A stretch of DNA of 64,000 bases, taken from Candidatus Gastranaerophilales bacterium (GTDB lineage: Bacteria; Cyanobacteriota; Vampirovibrionia; Gastranaerophilales; Gastranaerophilaceae). The position numbers were made by a program, and so were the translations under genes. Where the stretch lies: contig CALVAP010000013.1 of the NCBI GenBank assembly GCA_944325625.1, forward strand, positions 62,001 to 126,000. Direction: 5' to 3'. Positions 63,161 to 64,000 of this stretch are shown piece after piece (position 1 is the first letter of the stretch; every line of letters starts with the position of its first letter). The notes beneath the pieces were generated by a model, which was not told the DNA's origin, made no database searches, and was given only the letters and a program-made list of their open reading frames with translations.

Positions 63161-64000
63161 TATTCGTTGAATACACCCATCCTACGGAACTTAGAATATC
63201 TGTCATCTTTTAGTTCTTGAGCAGACATATTTGCCATTTCATCAAGACTTGAAAGAAGCATTTGTTTGAGATTATTTGCCGTCATTTGTGGGTCGTAATG
63301 AGCACCACCTATTGGCTCTTTTACCACTCCATCAATTATATCAAACTTCAAAAGGTCATTAGCCGTAATTTTTAGAGCTTCTGCCGCTTGAGCAGCTTTC
63401 GATGCATCCCTCCAAAGAATTGAAGCACAGCCCTCAGGTGAAATTACAGTATAATAAGCATGTTCAAGCATAAGCACTTTGTTTGCTACAGCAAGTCCCA
63501 ACGCTCCGCCTGAACATCCTTCGCCTGTAATTACCGCAATTATAGGCACTTCCAATTTTGCCATTTCCTTTAGATTGACCGCAATAGCTATTCCCTGACC
63601 CGTTTCTTCCGCTTTTATTCCAGGAAAAGCGCCCGGGGTATCTATCAATGTTATAATAGGTAAAGCAAACCTGTTTGCATGTTCAAACAATCTTAGCGCT
63701 TTTCTATAACCTTGCGGCTGCGGCATTCCAAAGTTATACTCGAGATTCTCTTTGGTTGTCTTACCTTTCATTGTACCTATTATCATAACAGGTCTGCCGT
63801 CCAAACGAGCTATACCACCGATTATCGCTCTATCGTCGCTACCTTCTCTGTCTCCATGCATTTCCATAAAGTCAGTAGTCATAAGGTTTATATAATCCAG
63901 GAAGTTTGGACGTTCACTATGCCTTGCAATTTGCAATTTTTGCAGTGGTTCTAAATTATCATACAATTCTTTCTTATATTCTTCTTTTTGTTTTTCAAAT
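63160..64000 (-). CDS. accA: acetyl-CoA carboxylase carboxyltransferase subunit alpha (5' end outside window)
   Basis: At least 280 residues of AccA, the alpha half of the carboxyltransferase that makes malonyl-CoA for fatty acids. The frame is open to the window end, and the coiled-coil N-terminus (EKQKEEYKKELYDNL) is visible before QIARHSERPNFLDYI. Motifs include MHGDREGSDD, GGIARLDGRPVM, PGAFPGIKAEETG and ITGEGCSGGALGLAV, SPEGCASILW. A TTG at 63966 is not a start but an internal Leu codon. The stop overlaps the prmA start. Confidence 0.95.
   Translation of the reverse strand, partial: FEKQKEEYKKELYDNLEPLQKLQIARHSERPNFLDYINLMTTDFMEMHGDREGSDDRAIIGGIARLDGRPVMIIGTMKGKTTKENLEYNFGMPQPQGYRKALRLFEHANRFALPIITLIDTPGAFPGIKAEETGQGIAIAVNLKEMAKLEVPIIAVITGEGCSGGALGLAVANKVLMLEHAYYTVISPEGCASILWRDASKAAQAAEALKITANDLLKFDIIDGVVKEPIGGAHYDPQMTANNLKQMLLSSLDEMANMSAQELKDDRYSKFRRMGVFNE

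Overview
The window is an AT-rich, gene-dense bacterial chromosome segment with two partial genes at its edges (clpP on the left, accA on the right). The cell looks like a diderm: it has a complete RND-adaptor-TolC efflux operon, a KDO cytidylyltransferase (kdsB), and secreted proteins with Sec signal peptides. Pseudopilins with AFTLAE-type leaders, a FliO homologue, a FlhA-type domain, many lineage-specific hypothetical proteins and the absence of respiratory genes suggest a gut Melainabacteria/Vampirovibrionia (Gastranaerophilales-like) organism. That placement is inference from gene style; no rRNA or marker tree is available here.

Layout. 1-11 kb (+): clpP end, a small coiled-coil protein, a soluble FlhA-C-like protein, rlmH, ctpA, a TPR protein, aspartokinase, a MarR regulator and recJ. 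10.6-15.4 kb (+): a HAD phosphatase, a class-III aminotransferase, an alpha/beta hydrolase, a small membrane protein and a 5'-nucleotidase-like enzyme. 15.4-23.3 kb (mostly -): an acyltransferase, a large internally duplicated membrane protein, argS (+), a small unknown protein, an FAD oxidoreductase and an MnmD-like methyltransferase. 23.4-26.4 kb (+): ndk, tgt and a protein with two RNase III-like domains. 26.4-44.8 kb (-): the tolC-acrB-acrA operon, an EamA transporter, glgC, a dapA-asd-surE-queE-dnaJ-like-yggT-mtnP run, two pseudopilins, a zincin-like protein and an FAD-linked oxidase. 44.9-46.6 kb (+): a leader ORF, a CooC/MinD-type ATPase broken by one stop codon, and folD. 46.6-54 kb (mostly -): kdsC-like, neuB-like, fliO, a PDZ-less HtrA protease, two lineage-specific membrane proteins, dut (+) and a secreted unknown. 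53.9-61.4 kb (+): a low-complexity protein, a REC-STAS regulator, nifU-nifS, a prepilin with a poly-C tract, and aminotransferase-serA. 61.4-64 kb (-): kdsB, prmA and accA.

Whole pathways can be partly followed: aspartate to diaminopimelate/lysine (aspartokinase, asd, dapA), serine synthesis (serA plus a class-V aminotransferase), Fe-S assembly (nifU, nifS), queuosine (queE, tgt), C1-folate (folD), acidic and KDO sugars (neuB-like, kdsC-like, kdsB), and glycogen (glgC).

The most interesting items are: a protein with a degenerate RNase III domain, a dsRBD-like segment and an RNase III domain keeping all four catalytic acids; a FlhA export-gate domain without its membrane part, fused to a DUF4177-like domain; a 13-C tract that puts a prepilin gene out of frame (candidate phase variation); a shared TGTTA-N6-TAACA operator in front of both the MarR gene and the efflux operon; a recurrent short N-terminal [FY]-[KRG]-[GQ] motif in unrelated proteins; and several genes whose -10 box lies only 5-7 bases before the start codon (leaderless mRNAs).
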